Of a DNA stretch of 64,000 nucleotides, positions 21,475 through 32,161 are shown piece by piece. Numbering within the stretch: position 1 is the stretch's first letter; each line of letters begins with the position of its first letter. Origin of the DNA: Massariosphaeria phaeospora (taxonomy: Eukaryota > Ascomycota > Dothideomycetes > Pleosporales); NCBI GenBank assembly GCA_011032825.1, contig JAADJZ010000030.1, forward strand, positions 372,001 to 436,000, read 5' to 3'. A program made the translations under genes and the position numbers. The notes beneath the pieces were generated by a model, which was not told where the DNA came from, searched no databases, and was given only the letters and a program-made list of their open reading frames with translations.

Positions 21475-22992
21475 CTCGCATCGTCACGCGCCAAGGCCAC
21501 GCCCTGCTGTATCAATTCACAGCTCACTGGCAGGTCGGTGCCGTGGTGGGCAAAAGACGGAGACAGCCCTGCCATGGTACCATGCTGTCATTGGTTCATG
21601 ACGACACCAGACTTGTCGCCGGTGCATCTCACTCGCCGATTCCGCTCTCGTTAAATCCGACCTTGGCGCAGTATTCGTCCGTCCCAGCTCCTTCAAGGTC
21701 TCTAAATAGATATTTGCAACTGGAGATTTCCTGATCGTGCCAAGTTTTATATATACGTACTCAGTAAACCGGAAGAGATTAGGGTTGTGTAAGCTGACTG
21801 CTCAACAAACGCACTTGAAACCAGTTAGGTCACCGCTCGATCAAAACAACGAGAAGACCGAGCAGACAAGACAAGATAAGCACCAGTCAACGAATGCGAA
21901 GGCAAGAGATGTATTTTTGCAGGGTGCAGGCGTCCCCTTTCATGGTCCTTTTGCATTCTGAGCTACTGCTAGGGTTGTTCTGCGTCTATGCAGTAATACA
22001 CTAAACAATCCTATCCTCCCATCTCCCTACTAGGTGCCCGTCTGGTATTGAATCGTAAAAGAAAAGTGTCTTCCGCCTCGAAAGAAAGATTGCCCCGTCA
22101 TTGATGTGATGCCATTAATTACAACCCGACTGCGGCTGAAGACGGGACAATTGAAAGGAAATGTCGTGAGGGGCCAGTAGCATCGGGAAGCGGTCCTACA
22201 CCATGGAAAGGGATGTAGTCCAGGTATCGACTCGGCTACCCAAGCAGGGCATGCGTAGTTTTGCCTCCCAATACCAGAAGAATCGAACGCGGAAAGTGAT
22301 TGGCCCGCGGAAACACCAAAACCCAATTTTCACCCCACCCTGAAAGAAAAACCATTAACCTGAGCAATGAACAGCCTCCCTAACCCATCTTGTGGTGCTA
22401 TGCTGCAAAGGAAGAAAGTCATGAGCGAGGTAGTCGCAGTTGAACACTCGGCCGAAGCGCGGAAAACAGTAGAAGCATCAGTCTGGACATCGATGTGTGA
22501 CGCAGGTTAACAAAGGAACAATACGCCGGAACCCCACAAGCTGCATCAAGTGAACCCGGAACCATGGAACCCCAACGTCTAGGAGAGAAAACAAACAATA
22601 AAGGGGAAAGCCGGTGCCACGAGAAAGAATTAAAGAAATCTATCATGCAGAAATTCGCAGGACTTGTGCTTTTCGTCAGATCCGGAAGGGCGCCGACATG
22701 CGTATGAAATAGCAACAAGAAAGAACGAATGGGCGCCTTGTATAGGTGCATGATCCGGGCCGGATCGTTCTAGGTTGGACGAGGGCCGACAAAAGCCTGA
22801 AGTGCGCGTCCAGTGATCATTGGCGGTCGAAGCACGAACAAATAGTTCGGCGTCCAAACATCGGATGCGAATAAACAGTAACTTTTGGAGAATGGATGCC
22901 GAGGTCGAATCGAGACAATATGTATCGGTTGAATGGTAGACGGGCCATGAAAGAACTCTAGGGCAAGGAAACTTTGGCTGGCGATCTAGACT
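21475..22992. other. Intergenic: FMP30 promoter and cyclin 3' region
   Basis: About 1.5 kb without a supported gene. The reading frames present are short, unrelated between strands and lack splice-compatible continuations. It holds the upstream region of the FMP30-like gene and the downstream region of the cyclin gene, both on the minus strand. Confidence 0.5.
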
Positions 22993-24384
22993 CTAGACTG
23001 CAACAGCCTGAGGACCAAAACCAGGAGCCATGAAATACGGAGGGTGTCTCTGCGCGCAGTAGACGCAAGTGCAGGTGTGCGGATGGCTATTCCATGCAGG
23101 CTGGTTGTATTGTGCCGAGTAGGCTGCCTGGCCGTAACTTGGTGGCTGCTGTTGCGGCTGTTGAGCGACGCCAGGCTGAGACAAAGGTGGGAATCCAAAC
23201 ATGGTACGACGCGAGTAACCTTCGGCCGGTGCCCATGCTCCAGCGGCGCCATAGTACTCTGGGGTGGTAGGCCCGGTCGTCGGGGCAGATGGAGGAGAAT
23301 GGCCATTTGCGGATCGCCACGGGTCGTACTGCTGAGAGTAACTCGAAGCACTGTGGTACGACGGTTGCGCCGACTTGGGTGTGTACTCATAAGGAGGCGG
23401 ATTGTAGCTCTGCTGCAGTGGTAGCGGTGGAAGCGGCTTGTCCTGGTTCAAAGAACGCTGGCGCTGCACAGAAGTGTCGATGGGGCTCAATCGGTTCGGG
23501 CGATTCGCACGAGCAGCCGCTTGGCTCTGATAGTCCTTCCAATGCTCTGACCACGAGGTCCAACCTCGGTGCTCGGTGGGATCACGGTGAAGCTTGAAAT
23601 CAATGGCAACGAGCCATTCCATCTCGAGATGATTCAAGTCGGCAACAGGAATTCCACTGACTTCAGCCCAAGAGCGGTTGATGAATGTGTTGTCGTCCAA
23701 GAACTTGCTGCCAAGCATCAAGGATATGGTGAGGAGGCGGAACAAGTGGTTGTCGGTCTTTGGCAGGCCAGACAACATGGGCATCCGACTGGACAGGTAG
23801 AACATGCTGAGCAATATAGTGGCGGAGGGCAATCTTGTTGCACACAGCACTTGGTGGACCCACTTCTTGAAAGACGAAGGCATCATGCGGCCAGGTGTGA
23901 TGAGTTGAATTGCCATGTCGCAGACAAAGTCGGTCATGACATCCATCTCGTAATCAAGCTTGGCAGACACACCGCCCACGGGCTTCTCGTCCTTGGGAGG
24001 CAGCACAATCCGCTGCGCCATTTCTTGAGCGCGTTGTTGAGAGAACGCCGAGTCGGTCATTGAGTGGCCGGTCTGCATGCGCATTGGAGGGAGAATGCGT
24101 CCTCCAGCAGGGTCGTAAAACGAGTTCGGCGGCGGCAGGCTCGGAGCAGCACCGTTCATGTACGTGCCTGCTTGCGGGTACATTGGCGGCATGGCCATAG
24201 CAAGCTGGTTATAACGGTCTCCAAAGTCGTAGCCGTCGTCCTGCGGTCGAATGCTGGGTTGTCCAGAGTAGGCAGTCTGTTGGTAGGGCATTCCTCCACA
24301 TCCGATGTGGTAGTTTGGCACGAATTCGGGCGGTGTGAGAGGAAGTTGCCGAGGCATGTTGTTGCGTGGGTAGAAGGACGGCAT
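22993..24384 (-). CDS. Pho85-type (PCL/CLG1-like) cyclin (463 aa)
   Basis: Intronless coding region from ATG 24384. A Pro/Gln/Tyr/Met-rich N-terminal third is followed by a cyclin-box region at about residues 140-265: YEMDVMTDFVCDMAIQLI, SSFKKWVHQVLCATRLP, ATILLSMFYLSSRMP, NHLFRLLTISLMLGSKFLDD and WAEVSGIPVADLNHLEMEWL, the last being typical of cyclins that partner Pho85-like CDKs. The C-terminal 200 residues are low-complexity and end in a conserved HTCTCVYC Cys cluster. Such cyclins direct Pho85 to substrates in nutrient and morphogenesis control. ATG 24384 is preferred over ATG 24537 because a consensus intron (24434-24498; GTATGT, TTGCTAAC, CAG) lies between them and puts the upstream ATG out of frame. 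The transcript therefore has a spliced, probably long leader. Confidence 0.78.
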   Translation of the reverse strand: MPSFYPRNNMPRQLPLTPPEFVPNYHIGCGGMPYQQTAYSGQPSIRPQDDGYDFGDRYNQLAMAMPPMYPQAGTYMNGAAPSLPPPNSFYDPAGGRILPPMRMQTGHSMTDSAFSQQRAQEMAQRIVLPPKDEKPVGGVSAKLDYEMDVMTDFVCDMAIQLITPGRMMPSSFKKWVHQVLCATRLPSATILLSMFYLSSRMPMLSGLPKTDNHLFRLLTISLMLGSKFLDDNTFINRSWAEVSGIPVADLNHLEMEWLVAIDFKLHRDPTEHRGWTSWSEHWKDYQSQAAARANRPNRLSPIDTSVQRQRSLNQDKPLPPLPLQQSYNPPPYEYTPKSAQPSYHSASSYSQQYDPWRSANGHSPPSAPTTGPTTPEYYGAAGAWAPAEGYSRRTMFGFPPLSQPGVAQQPQQQPPSYGQAAYSAQYNQPAWNSHPHTCTCVYCAQRHPPYFMAPGFGPQAVAV

Positions 24385-24433
24385 GATGGAGACTGCGGTT
24401 GCAGAAGAACTCAAGAAACCGGCAGATGACACC

Positions 24434-24498
24434 CTGCGACTGTTAGCAAGTAATTGTATGTGGCGGTCAGGTAACCGAGGGTCTGGGAGAGCACATAC
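24434..24498 (-). promoter_or_regulatory. 5'-UTR intron and overlapping uORF of the cyclin gene
   Basis: Minus-strand intron with donor GTATGT, branch point TTGCTAAC and acceptor CGCAG. Once removed, the upstream ATG at 24537 opens a frame that runs past the cyclin start in a different phase. An overlapping uORF of this kind usually lowers initiation at the main ATG, so translational control is plausible but is an inference. Confidence 0.5.
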
Positions 24499-24537
24499 AG
24501 TTTCTTCAGTTCTTGCTACGGGAAGCGAGGAGCGCAC

Positions 24538-27500
24538 GCGCTGTAGCGGGCTTTCCGACGGTCTAATAACTTTCGCTCATGCACAAAGGAGACTGTCGCT
24601 TAGAGAGTGTTGGTCGTTTGGAGGGCAATCGAGAGAAGCGGGCAGAGGTCTTAAGAATGTTGTTTCAGCCGTGAATCGTGGTCGAAAGGAACCCGCGCGA
24701 GCCGGGGATGAATCTGGCAGAGAGTAGTGTCGCAGCGCGGATGCAGACTACAGCGCACGGCGTGCACGTAGACGAATACGGCAGGGACAGGTGTGCGGTG
24801 ACAGAGCCACGGGAACGCGAGCCAGGACGATTTCTAAGTGAATAGATCGCCCGTGGATGAGGTGTTGACGGTTGCACGGTGAGCGTCGTGCAGACGATGG
24901 CGTTGAGGGGGCGATCAGGAAAGGAAGCCGGAAGCCGAAGGACGGTGGAAAGGGCAAGAACGCTCCAAAGCGAAACCCCAAGTGCAAAGAAACTGGAAAT
25001 TCTGGACTGCAAACTCCGAGACTATGCCACAGGAAAGGTCGAGCAAGCAGACTATGAGGTTGACGTTTGGTTGCAGAGACGACGGCCGCTGACTGGTGGC
25101 GGTGGTCGACAGGATCCAAGGCTTAGAACAAGGCCGGCTGGCGACGCAAGCAAAATGGCCAGGGAGCACTGCCGCAGCGGACGACGCAGAGCCAACGTCC
25201 AAGCAGAGCACGGGAGGGCGCAAGGGGAGAGGGTGTGCGAGCTGGCCGCAGGTCCGGACGCCTTGGGGTGTTGCGCGAGGGGAAGAGCGCAGGAGCCACA
25301 CGAGGAGATTCGCAGCCCGGCTGTGTGTGAGGACGACGACGCAGGGGCTCAGGTGCCGGCTGCGAGCAAACGCCTGCGAGGTCGGTCTGACAAGGGCGCG
25401 AGGAGTGAGGTTGGGAGGATGGGAGATGGAGGGAGAGAGAGAGAGAAGGGAGAGGGAGGAGAGGGAGAGGAAAGGGAGGGAGCGGCGTCGAGGGCAGCGG
25501 GCGGGCGTGCGGGCGTGCGTGCGTGGATGGCGATGGTGACGGGGCCGTTGCAGGGCCGACGAGGTCTGAAGCGATGCGCCAGGGCCCAAACCCCAAGGAA
25601 TCTGCTCTGCTTCTCTGCTTCTGCTCTGGCGGACGGCGCGCAATTCGCAGCGGCACATGGATGCCCGCTCAGCCAATCTCCATCGGTGCGCGCCGGGGCC
25701 CACGCCCAGGTGTTCTTCTTCACAAATCGCCGCCCTGTTGCGGGCTAGCCTGACATATCTTCACATCTCGAAGCCCGCACCGACCGCCCACTCACAGCTG
25801 CAGGCGTGCATTATTACTCTGCAAAGGCTGCGTCGCCAGGCACAAGTCGCTGCACTTTGGCGCTGCCAAACGCGGCTCTCTGCCAATCCAAACGCCCTCG
25901 CGCGGGCCTCAGTGCAGGTCGGGAGCCAGCTGGCAGAGTCGTCTCACCCACATCTCTCCACCAGCCCGCTCGCACCTCCTCATTACGATGCGTGTTGATT
26001 GATTCTCGCAGGTCGGTGCCTTCCTCGCCGGCATCCGGCCCATCCATAGCCCACCACGCAGAATCCTTCATCAGGCGTCAGCGTCTCCCGATCGAAATCC
26101 TCGACAGACACCAGACACTGCCGCCGCGCCAAGCGTGTCGAGAGCCCATCCCCTTCCCAGTTCCAGCCAGGGTCTGCGTCGCTAGGTGCTGCGCGGCGGC
26201 GTTGGTGACCTACGCTTCGACCTTGGACGGTGTGTGAAGTGAAGTCCGCCTCCGGCCAGTTACGAAATGCAGCTACCGCCGTTGTTATTTCTCCAGTCAT
26301 CTGTCGCCTGGGCCGAAGCAGAAGCAGAGGCAGACGCTTCCTTTACTTCCCGCGCTTCGAGTCACCACTGCTCCTGCTCCTGCTCCTGCTCCTGCTTCCT
26401 CAGCCCCCCCTCTGCTGCTTTAGCGCTGCGAAATTTAGATGGCAATCCAACCGTAGGTAGACTGGACTTGGACCACGCACACGCGGCGACACACAGATTG
26501 CTGCCTACACCACTCCGTACACGAGACGAGAGACATATATTATTGCCATACACGGCCACGCACGACTCTCGCTGCAGCATGCGGCGCAGGGCCGCGTGCC
26601 TGATGAGCAGTGAAAAATTCAAGACCGTGTCTGCCCGCACGCACCGCAACCCTAACATCAGATAGTCTAGGTACTCCGTAGATATCCCGCGCTTGTTCCG
26701 CTGCCGCTGTCGTCCGTCCAGTCGGGCGGAGCAGCAGCGCAGCAGCAACTCTGCATGCCGCCGACCAGACGGTCGACCACGACGCGCCGCGCCGCTCCGC
26801 ACATCGCAGCATTCGCGGCAGCACCAGCACCAACAACAACACCGGCCTCTTCCCCATCCATCATGGCGAACGCAGGCTGCACTGCACTAGGTATCCCCAG
26901 CTGCCCTGTGTAGTGGGAACTGCGGGCGGCGGAGAGAACGAGCGGGCGGGCAGACAGGCGGCAAAGAGTGAACGCCCAACGCCAGCCAGTGCGCCAGCCA
27001 GCCAGCCAGCCAGCGTGAAAAGTCAAGATGCGCCGTTTGCGTCAGAAGACTGCTAGCACGAGCTGCTGGTCAGCGTCATACACACCTACTGTACACACCT
27101 ACCACCGTACATGCATCCGCCGCCTTCCACCACTCGGTCTGCCACGAGAAGAGATTTCTGCAGATGATGTGGTGACGTGTGGCAGCCCCAACCCCATCAG
27201 GCACTGCCGCCCTACAACCCCGAGCTCAACCACCATCCAGCAGCAACCGGCGAGAGCCGATCGGCACATAGAGAGGCAAGTCGAGTCGAGTCGAGTCGAG
27301 CCTGCTGCGCCTAAACAAACTCTGCTGTGACAAAAGACACGAGCCAAGTGCTCCGCCATTATTTACGACTTGGGTGGCGACCTCACTGTGGCCGAGCTAA
27401 CACCGCCAGTCGCAGTGCTGATCTCCAGACCCAGACAGGCAGTAATTATCGGCAACCCTTCCTCTTTAATTCACAATCCAACACCTCACCAACTGGGAAA

Positions 27501-27775
27501 TTGAATTCGCAAGCTGCGTGTTTCAGCGCCGCACGGCGCCGGCGGATCGTTGGCCGCAGGCAATTAAATTCATCACCTCTCAATCAAACTATCCATGGAT
27601 GGATCTATCGACTGCACGTGAACCCGTTATTGGCGTCTGCATTCTGGGCCTCCGTGACCCCAAACGCCGTTAAAATGCAGCAACCGAGGGTATTTTGCCC
27701 CAGAGTTTCGTCATCGTATGCATGAAATCTTTGCATGTGGTATCGTTAGTCCCGCTTCCTTCCCTACGCCCCCCA
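24538..27775. other. 3.2-kb non-coding GC-rich region
   Basis: No convincing protein gene. Long frames on both strands (e.g. about 24.9-25.7 kb) are Ser/Pro/Arg/Ala low-complexity mirror images, typical of GC-rich non-coding DNA. Simple repeats are CTCCTG at about 26369-26398, CAGC(CAGC)n at about 26995-27014, and GTCGA at about 27279-27299. Most likely it holds a long leader and promoter of the minus-strand cyclin gene, as is common for fungal regulators, and the downstream flank of RPL7. Confidence 0.5.
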
Positions 27776-29125
27776 CTAGTTCATCTGTCGAATGAGTTGG
27801 TTGATGTGGTCTTCTCGGTTGCCCAAGTCGCCGCCCTCGACAAAGTGCTTGAATTTCCGAGTGCGGAAGCTGCCGGTTGGGCTGCTGAGCTTGAACGGCC
27901 ACAGGAAATTGGACGCTTGCTTGAAGTTGGGCCTGTACCATGTAAGCACTCAAATCACCGCTATAAACGGGTCATGTTACGAACCCGACTGTGTAAACTA
28001 AAAGGCCACGTTAGCTGTGCTATTCTCAGATATATGAGCGCAAATCAACTTACTCTCGTGGATCAAATCTTCCATGCAGATGATGCTGTGCTGCGGTCAG
28101 TCTAGTCGAAAAATAGCTGGCGCGGGGCGAGCCTCTCACCCATATTTTCCAAGGTTAGTCTCGATGACCTCGTTGTCCGTCAGGGCAACGCGCTGCTTGT
28201 CGATCTTGCCATATCCTCTCTCTGCGATCAGCATGTCAGCAGTGTCACGCATACGAGGCGCGGGGTGCTTACTGTAAATAAGTTCACGGACCGACTTCTG
28301 ATTCGGATAGCCATAAGCAACGAAGGGCTCAACGACTGATTCGCCAACTTAGTAAGCAAATCAGCGCCATGTATCATCGAACCTACTCTTGAGCATCTCC
28401 GAGGTTGCCTTGGTCAATCTGATGAAGACGCCATTGTTAATCTGCAGCAGGCGAAGAAGTTGCAGCGTCTTCCTCTTCTTAGGGTCGATCTTGTTGATGC
28501 CCTTGATACGGAGCACGAAGACAAGTTTGGGTTCTGCCGGGACATAGAAGCTGTTGTCCTTCTTCGCCTCGCGAGAGAGCCTGACCTTCTCCCTCTGGTT
28601 GACCATTAGCACTAGAACCCCACACGAAGTAGGACTGCATGCGCATACCTCTGCGTCCCGATATTCCTTCACGTACTTCTCCGCGCGTTTGAAGATAACC
28701 TCACGCTTCTTCTTGCTCTTGTCTGCCTGTCATCAGCCGAGTCCACACGTTCGTGGTGACAATGATGGAAGGAGGGCGATTGTATCAGATCCGAAAGATG
28801 GTTAACAGTTCAACAACATCGACCCGGAGGTCTAGCCGATAGTATGGGTAGGTATCATCATCACGATCGCCCTCCCGACTTGTACATTGCTGTCTTTGCG
28901 TACCTCGCTTTTCCTGCGTCGCTAGAGCGCGGTCCTCTCGTGCTTTCTCCTGCGACTTCCGCTTCTTCAACAGCGTCTCCGGGATAAGGATGTCATTTTG
29001 CGTGGGAACGCTCCTGTAGTAGCGTCAGTATCAGGCGTGGCTCGGGAGCGTACGTGCGATGTGACAGAAAGCCTGGGTGGCGCAATAGAGACAATCAGGA
29101 GTGTTACTTACGACTTGGGCGCCAT
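27776..29125 (-). CDS. RPL7: 60S ribosomal protein L7 (uL30), nine exons, 250 aa
   Basis: Minus-strand exons: 29125-29112, 29013-28904, 28722-28649, 28594-28387, 28335-28273, 28221-28140, 28085-28054, 27997-27985 and 27932-27776, totalling 753 nt. The protein starts [20 protein letters not shown] and carries L7 hallmarks: [81 protein letters not shown] and [20 protein letters not shown]. All eight introns have GT..AG ends. Exon 8 is a 13-nt micro-exon supplying part of IYTVG, required because no other splicing joins EDLIHEI to PNFK. It is a structural protein of the large subunit. Intron 2 (28723-28903, 181 nt) is unusually long and hosts a C/D snoRNA. Length matches the family (about 245-250 aa). 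Confidence 0.95.
28771..28875 (-). ncRNA. Intronic C/D box snoRNA in RPL7 (snR39/snR59-type)
   Basis: Within RPL7 intron 2, minus strand. A perfect 10-bp terminal stem pairs GGAGGGCGAT (28875-28866) with ATCGCCCTCC (28780-28771). Just inside it are a C box GTGATGA (28864-28858) and a D box CTGA (28788-28785). The sequence upstream of the D box, AACCATCTTTCGGAT, has 12 nt (ACCATCTTTCGG) complementary to the CCGAAAGATGGT segment of large-subunit rRNA, recalled from memory. Counting five nucleotides upstream of the D box points to the G of CCGAAA, the site I know as yeast Gm805; the neighbouring Am807 is guided by snR39/snR59, which lie in yeast RPL7 introns. Host gene, boxes and guide therefore agree. 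No clear D' guide was identified. Confidence 0.85.
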
Positions 29126-29959
29126 TGTTGTGGCTGCAGTGTTGCCGTCGAGTTTGAGGTTTGGGTTTCGAAAATTTCGCGGCTGATTTTGAAGCTCTTG
29201 TGGCTTGGCGACCCACTCTGCTATACTGTCCTGGGACTAGCTTACTGCACACTCATCTGATCAACCGTGTGTGTCAACTGTCAACCTCCATCTCCACCAC
29301 GGATCAGCGACGTGAAGAGCGGTAGTTGCGGCTTCTACTCTTCGGAGCTCTGTACTGCGTCTATCTTTTGCGTTTCATCACTACTCTCACTCTTGTTGTC
29401 ACTGAACACACTTTCCTATCCATGTGGCAAAGACAAATCATACTAGATAGCTTGTTCCCCAGAGGTAGGATGTGAAGTCATGTCAAGAGGCTTCCATGTC
29501 TTGAGTCCATGGACTGTACCACCATCCTTCCATGCCCCTACCAGAACAGCTCTCTGGTAGCAGCAATCTCAGGACTGTTACAGTAGCATTCTATCGATAT
29601 CTACAAGTCACACACGTATGAGTGTTTGGCTTTGTTTGCGATGCGAGCCGGCACAAAGATGGACGACGCCACCCAAACATCTGCGTATGTAACGGGGTTT
29701 ATCCTCAGGTAGTAAAACTTCTCTGGAGAGTTCACCGATTATCGAACAGCTGTTCTCGCCAAGGTCTAACCGGTCTATCGCCTGTCAGTCAAACCGCAAC
29801 ATGCTTTGTTGAAGAAAACTTATGTGGCACGATGTTTCAGGTCGTTCGCCGTCGGCTTTGTTATTGCTTTTCTCTTTGTTTGTCGTCTTTCCGTCTTCTG
29901 CAATACTCCCCCCTCGTCATGAATAATGTCCACTCAAGTTTTCCTCAACACTGGGCACG
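29126..29959. promoter_or_regulatory. RPL7 upstream region and short intergenic spacer
   Basis: About 830 bp between the divergent RPL7 gene and a small plus-strand gene. No further coding sequence is supported. The plus-strand side ends in a pyrimidine-rich tract (TTGCTTTTCTCTTTGTTTGTCGTCTTTCCGTCTTC, 29863-29897) just before the small gene, a common feature near fungal transcription starts. Confidence 0.4.
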
Positions 29960-30235
29960 ATGACGGAAACGCTGCCGTTGAACAGGGACCCGTACGCTCT
30001 CGCATACAGATATCACGAGTACATGCAAGAAAATCCACCGGCGAAGCGCGAGACGAACAATCCGTATTACGAAAATCTTCTAGCCAACCAGCCCGACCCT
30101 AGCGAAGATGCTACCGATGCAAAATCACGCGCTATCCGCTACGCAAAAAAACACTACGAGAGCTTCTATGAGCTACGAGATGTCGATCTAATTGTCCAGT
30201 TGTTGGATAGAGGGCAGCTGACAGAGGCTGAGTAG
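29960..30235 (+). CDS. Small hypothetical protein (91 aa)
   Basis: A single-exon frame from ATG 29960 to TAG 30235. The chain is hydrophilic, charged and apparently folded rather than low-complexity: a Tyr-rich N-terminal part (DPYALAYRYHEYMQEN), an Asn/Pro-rich middle (NNPYYENLLANQPDP) and a predicted helical C-terminus (KSRAIRYAKKHYESFYEL, then DVDLIVQLLDRGQLTEAE). No signal peptide, membrane segment or known motif is seen. Codon content resembles neighbouring genes and a pyrimidine tract lies just upstream, which supports it being real. I do not recognise a family and assign no function. Confidence 0.5.
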   Translation: MTETLPLNRDPYALAYRYHEYMQENPPAKRETNNPYYENLLANQPDPSEDATDAKSRAIRYAKKHYESFYELRDVDLIVQLLDRGQLTEAE

Positions 30236-30864
30236 CCTTCCATGATGGATATCCATCCGCGCACCAGGTGCGACCGAGCAACATCTTCCGGACACTAAAG
30301 ACATTCCCCAGGATCACTATTGTTCATCATCCGCCTTCAAAGAGAGTGACGTCAATTTGTTTCACATCAGACATCTGCGGGTTTGTCCAAAGAAGTACCA
30401 CGTAGTTACATTCCAGAGCCCATGACGGATGCAGCGCCTCGGGTTCGCCTCGACCACACAAAACTCACCCGCAAGAAAATCCTCCTCACGAACAAAGAAG
30501 ACAGCCGGATGCGGGGTGCAGTTATTTTTACCTCCCGTCCACGCTGGGAGTCTTTCAACGTTACCCAGCGACGAAGGTTGCAAACGGCTAGACTTGCCGG
30601 CGGAAACTGCAGCATATAACCATGTCCGCCCGGGAGCAGCATGCAAATAACGTCTTCATCACACACTCATACGCAGCCAACTTCAAATTCCTGCTTTCGA
30701 TTGCAACCAGCTTCTTGACTTCGTCGGTATAAAAAGTCGAAATGCAGATCAGGCAGTATATTCCTATCCTGTCCACCACCTCCTGCTACTACGACTGCTC
30801 GCCTTCCAGCTCGCCCGCCCCCGTCTACACGCCTCTCTCGACCCCCGTCGTTCCGCCTTACGAG
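30236..30864. promoter_or_regulatory. Promoter of the CFEM-like gene
   Basis: No coding sequence is supported up to the ATG at 30865. A TATA box, GTATAAAAAG, lies at about 30726-30735. The closer ATG at 30742 is within 10 bp of the TATA box and would precede the expected transcription start, so it is not used as the start here. Confidence 0.6.
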
Positions 30865-31658
30865 ATGATCACCACGAGCCTCATCACGTCGGCGCTGACC
30901 GCCACGACCTTTGTGTCGCTCAGCACCGCCGCGCCTGAAGACCCAACTACCATCGTTGAAGCGATCGAGGGGCTTTCCCAGTGCGCCGTAAGTCGAATCT
31001 ACCTCTCGCGCTCGGAAACCTGGAACTAACAAGCACCAGCAAGCTATCGTCTTCACGGGCTTGGCCGACAGCACTTGCAACCCCAGCGACTTCCCCTGCA
31101 TCTGCCAGGAGCTCAACCGTCTCGACATCAGCAGCCACATCGCCGCGACCTGCACAGCTGACGAGCTGACCCGTACGTGTTTCCCCCTTCGCTTTGCCTT
31201 ACCACTCTCCATCTTCTCATTCTCCGGACTAACATCAATCACTCCCAGAATACGCCGACTTCCAAACCAACACCTGCAGCAACACCAACCGCCAACCGAC
31301 CTACCCCCCCGTCGTCCCATCGTCCACAACCCCCCTGCCTCCGCCTCCACCTCCGTCCACGCCTATCCCATACGCCAACACCACCCTGCCACCCCCGGTT
31401 GTACCCAGCACCCCGGAAGCCGACACCACCACGGCGCCCTTCTACAACGCCACCTCCGTGGTTCTGATCCCCACCACCGACGCCCAGGGCTACCCCTCGA
31501 TTCTGACCTCGCAGGCCACGGGCCCGGCTGCCGTGCCGAGCAGCACGTCCAGCCCGGAGTTCACGGGCGGCGCGGCATCTGCGTCGTTTGGCACCGTGCG
31601 CGCGGTGTTGATGGCGGGCGCGATTGGGCTTATGGGCTTGGTGTTTGCTGAGTTGTGA
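30865..31658 (+). CDS. CFEM-like GPI-anchored surface protein (221 aa)
   Basis: Exons 30865-30987, 31040-31172 and 31249-31658. Residues 1-22 form a signal peptide (MITTSLITSALTATTFVSLS). The CFEM-like region (about 36-96) has Cys at 40, 54, 61, 63, 79 and 95, including the hallmark CxC preceded by an Asp (PSDFPCIC), the position that ligates haem iron in characterised CFEM proteins. A Ser/Thr/Pro-rich linker follows, then a C-terminal hydrophobic tail (VRAVLMAGAIGLMGLVFAEL) after small residues, the form of a GPI-attachment signal. Canonical CFEM domains have eight Cys; two appear missing, so haem binding cannot be assumed. Likely role: cell-wall or plasma-membrane surface protein. The exon-2 acceptor could be shifted by 6 nt (two residues) without breaking frame. 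Confidence 0.8.
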
Positions 31659-32161
31659 GTTGAGTTGAGTTGAGTTGAGACTGATCTTCGATGTCGTGGG
31701 GATTTCTTTTATGAATTTTTTTTCTTTTTTCTCTGGGTCTGATTTGTGGGATAAGGCGTTTTCGGGGATAGAGGAGGCTAGGACAGGGGAGGAAATTGAG
31801 ATGTAGTGCTTGTAGACTTTTTTAATGATAATTTTTAATTTGCAGAGGACGGACCGATCTGATCATGAAGTTTATTTATTATACTCAAGACCTGAGGGTG
31901 GGTTGCTGTGTCGCCTTGGCGTTTTTTTTTTTGAGAGAGATGGACATGTCCGCTGGGTTGTTGTCCATGCTAACGTAGGGAATATGATACTGTCTATGCG
32001 GAAGACTGGTGAAGAAGAAGAAAGTGAACTAGACTGAGAGTTTGGAGTCTTTGTTCTAGCAGTTGGTTGAGTTGGCTTGATACATTAATTGCATTTGGCT
32101 AGACTGACAGATATTCATCTCCTACCCGCTTTCCTATATCTACTCTTCTAAAAAATGTTAG
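31659..32161. other. Short convergent intergenic region
   Basis: Lies between the 3' ends of the CFEM-like gene (+) and the metallophosphoesterase gene (-). It has a GAGTT repeat at 31658-31678, T-rich tracts, and no supported gene. Confidence 0.5.

Noticed and set aside
24879..25748. Long overlapping frames on both strands at 24.9-25.7 kb
   Set aside because: Ser/Pro/Arg/Gly low-complexity products mirrored on both strands; GC-rich DNA lacks stops by chance and there are no splice-linked conserved blocks.
30742..30864. In-frame upstream ATG of the CFEM-like gene
   Set aside because: It lies within 10 bp of the TATA box and would bury the signal peptide behind 41 residues.
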